Part shown: positions 53,258 to 55,090 of the stretch, piece by piece
Layout: each line of letters begins with the position of its first letter
How positions within the stretch are numbered: the first letter of the stretch is position 1
Assembly (NCBI GenBank): GCA_028718985.1
Contig: JAQUKQ010000008.1
Span: 1-55,090 of the forward strand
Direction of reading: 5' to 3'
Length of the DNA stretch: 55,090 nucleotides
DNA from: Desulfobulbaceae bacterium
GTDB taxonomy: Bacteria; Desulfobacterota; Desulfobulbia; Desulfobulbales; VMSU01
Made by a program: the position numbers and the translations under genes
Notes under the pieces: generated by a model
The model's input: only the letters and a program-made list of their open reading frames with translations
What the model was told of the DNA's origin: nothing
Databases searched by the model: none

Positions 53258-54583
53258 TTATTCCACCATGCATTGCCCTGCAGCCTGGCACTCGACATCG
53301 GCGACCAAAAAGCGGCTCTTGAAACCCTGCTTCTCAAGAATTGCCTGCGCCATTTCCGCTCTGGCACCTGTAGAACAGTGGATCAGCAACTCCTTATCTT
53401 TGGGGAGTTCGGCAAGGCGATTCTCTAGCGTGTCGAGGGGAATGGTGATGGCCCCGTTGAAACTGCCACTTGCGGCTTCATCGGCCGTTCGTACATCTAA
53501 GATGACCTTGTCTTCTGAGCCGCTACTTGCCACCTTGACGAACTCTTCAGAGCTTACTTCGCCTTTGCCCAGTTTTCTCACCCAGGTGATCTCGCTCTTG
53601 GGTTCACCGGAAACAAGCTTGTTGCCTCGGGCGACGTAGCCAGCCAAGCCGCCTTCAATTTGAGAGACCTTCTTGATGCCCAGCCCTGCAAGAGCTTTCA
53701 TTCCCTGTTTACTTTCACTCTCGTTGCCGTAGATGACGACAGGCGCTTTTACCGGGAAATCTTCATCAGTATCGGCCAACTCGGCCGCGGGGATATTGAC
53801 CGCACCCTTGATATGTCCTTTGGTGACCTCTCCTTTCTGTCTCAGGTCAACAAGCACGATGTTGCCCTCGTTGACAAAGGTGTCGCTTGCCACTAGGGCT
53901 CGGCCTGATTTTTTCCAGCCTGGGGCGCCCTTGAGCATGACCTGAATATTGGTATAGCCCATTTTTTTGGCCAACTCTGCCGATTCGGTACTTAAGCCGC
54001 AGGTCAGTCCGCCGCAATAAAAGATCAGGTGTAAATCCTTATTGGCTGGAAGCAGGGGTGCCCCTTCTTTTTTGAGAGAGGGGAGAGGGATTGACACGGC
54101 GGTGGGGACGTGCCCTTCACTGTAAGGCTTTGCAGGGCGAGCATCGACCAGGAAGTATTGCCCTTTCTCAGGACCAAGGGCAACGAGAGCGGCAACGTCG
54201 TCGGGCTGAGTCTCTTTGACGCCTTCGGGCAATTGAGCTAATTTCGGCTTGATATCGACGGCATACTTGTCCTTGCCACGCACTTCGAATGTAATGATCG
54301 CCGCTTCGCCTTCCACGGCCTCATCAAGGCCCTTCGTCGCATCGTCATACTTTAGCATGACGGTCTTCACATCGGGCTCTTTGCCTGTCTGCATGATGAT
54401 GCTCTTTGCCTTCTTCGATTTGCCGGTTATCTTCCCCTTGTAGACGTTGGTTTCTTTTTTCTGCTCAATTACCTGCTTTGGGGCTTCATCGGCAGCGTAG
54501 GCTGACGGAAGGGGGAGAGCGGTCATGAGGAGTCCTGCACAGGCAAGTACAGGGATGCTGCGGGCGAATGTCCTTTTTTTCAT
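53258..54583 (-). CDS. Exported protein with three rhodanese domains
   Basis: A 441-residue protein with a signal peptide (ending near AYAAD). A non-catalytic N-terminal stretch (to about 120) is followed by three rhodanese domains. The first has a possible active cysteine in YCGGLTCG. The second lacks one (IYGNESES). The third has a canonical site in HCSTGARA. It may carry sulfane sulfur in the periplasm. The ATG at 54583 has TTGGAGGT ahead. Followed by a strong terminator. Confidence 0.88.
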   Translation of the reverse strand: MKKRTFARSIPVLACAGLLMTALPLPSAYAADEAPKQVIEQKKETNVYKGKITGKSKKAKSIIMQTGKEPDVKTVMLKYDDATKGLDEAVEGEAAIITFEVRGKDKYAVDIKPKLAQLPEGVKETQPDDVAALVALGPEKGQYFLVDARPAKPYSEGHVPTAVSIPLPSLKKEGAPLLPANKDLHLIFYCGGLTCGLSTESAELAKKMGYTNIQVMLKGAPGWKKSGRALVASDTFVNEGNIVLVDLRQKGEVTKGHIKGAVNIPAAELADTDEDFPVKAPVVIYGNESESKQGMKALAGLGIKKVSQIEGGLAGYVARGNKLVSGEPKSEITWVRKLGKGEVSSEEFVKVASSGSEDKVILDVRTADEAASGSFNGAITIPLDTLENRLAELPKDKELLIHCSTGARAEMAQAILEKQGFKSRFLVADVECQAAGQCMVE

Positions 54584-55090
54584 ACTGACCTCCAATTTGA
54601 GTTTCATCGTCGTTTGTTAGGTGATTATCGGTAAGATTGCCGGGATTAATCTACCGGCAGCGCCGCATGCTTTTTAGTGGTGGTAACTGCCATTGTTGGT
54701 GCACAGCTGGTCTGGATGCAGTCGCGGCGGTTTCTTTGCCAGATGGGTCAATACCTTTGCTGTCTCCGACACACAGCAAGGGGCGTGCCATGCTTAGAGA
54801 TTTGCACTATTGCCTAATAAGTGGGGGCGTTATGAGGTTGTCCCTCTGTGTCTTTATCTTATTTAGTTATTAATGTATTGAAAATACTACGTTGTTTTCT
54901 TGGTGAGGCGCAATAGGTAACGCTACGCATTGGACTTTCTCCGCGATTTGCTCGGTGATATGTGCTGCTTCGGTGTTCCGTTAGGGAGAACTGTTAACTG
55001 GCTTATGGTAAATTGTTGCCTTTTGTTAAGTTAGCGTTTACACACCATGGTGGCATTGCATTGATTTGGTTTTCTGACAGCGACTATTGA
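54584..55090. other. Intergenic end of the window
   Basis: This stretch holds the promoter side of the rhodanese gene. The only open frame of note (54637-54873, plus strand) has no ribosome site or family likeness. I see no repeat, terminator or RNA gene. Confidence 0.5.

Noticed and set aside
53020-53367. 115-codon frame after the rhodanese gene
   Set aside because: Runs through the rhodanese 3' end and the terminator hairpin.

Overview
The window looks like a chromosomal segment of a sulfate-reducing or sulfur-disproportionating deltaproteobacterium (Desulfobacterota), most likely of the Desulfobulbales. The main evidence is a complete dsrMKJOP operon (20228-25403) preceded by an RsbRD-domain gene, backed by late cobalamin genes, many two-component and TPR proteins, and a YedE-type selenium/sulfur transporter. 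The taxonomic call is inference from gene content. I see no insertion sequence, phage, CRISPR array or other clear sign of a transferred island.

Layout. 1-3241 (+): the 3' part of a SpoIIE-type phosphatase/RsbW-like kinase, a STAS protein and a zinc-binding (CZB) chemoreceptor. 3255-9366 (-): a compact cobalamin lower-ligand operon cobC-cobT-cobS-[cobD::cobQ]-cbiB with 1-4 base overlaps; the threonine-phosphate decarboxylase and cobyric acid synthase are one polypeptide. 9367-10522: AT-rich stretch without genes, followed by a divergent DnaA-like gene. 11939-17483: protoporphyrinogen oxidase, a flavodoxin-fold protein, cobO, a TPR protein, a Bax-like glucosaminidase, tRNA-Arg(TCT) and HU. 17753-20080 (-): cysteine synthase fused to a cysteinyl-tRNA synthetase domain with altered signature motifs. 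20228-25989 (-): rsbRD-like gene plus dsrMKJOP. 26255-30270 (-): MFS transporter, beta-helix lipoprotein, YedE transporter, anchored TPR protein. 30742-33964: a hypothetical protein, then a response regulator/heme-sensor-type kinase pair. 34134-40304 (+): zwf, an AhpD-like protein, an ArsS-type radical SAM protein that probably contains selenocysteine, a CutA-TPR fusion, a DUF1624 membrane protein and a rhomboid protease. 40468-47912: hflK-hflC, a zinc-ribbon protein, thiE, citrate synthase, a PflX-like radical SAM protein, a PGPGW membrane protein and cardiolipin synthase. 47991-52819 (-): a phosphate-type binding protein, a PAS/HAMP sensor kinase and a response regulator-diguanylate cyclase. 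53258-54583 (-): an exported protein with three rhodanese domains.

How they may work together. The dsr operon moves electrons between the membrane quinone pool and cytoplasmic sulfite reduction. The neighbouring CysK-CysS fusion would take up sulfide into cysteine and perhaps channel it onto tRNA-Cys. YedE may supply selenium or sulfur, which fits the UGA-interrupted arsS with a SECIS-like hairpin just downstream. These links are inference from adjacency and known family roles.

The strongest leads are the predicted selenocysteine in ArsS, the CysK-CysS fusion with degenerate HIGH/KMSKS motifs, the divergent DnaA beside an AT-rich gap, the CutA-TPR fusion, and the binding protein-kinase-diguanylate cyclase operon. 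All family assignments rest on reading motifs by eye; no database search was run.
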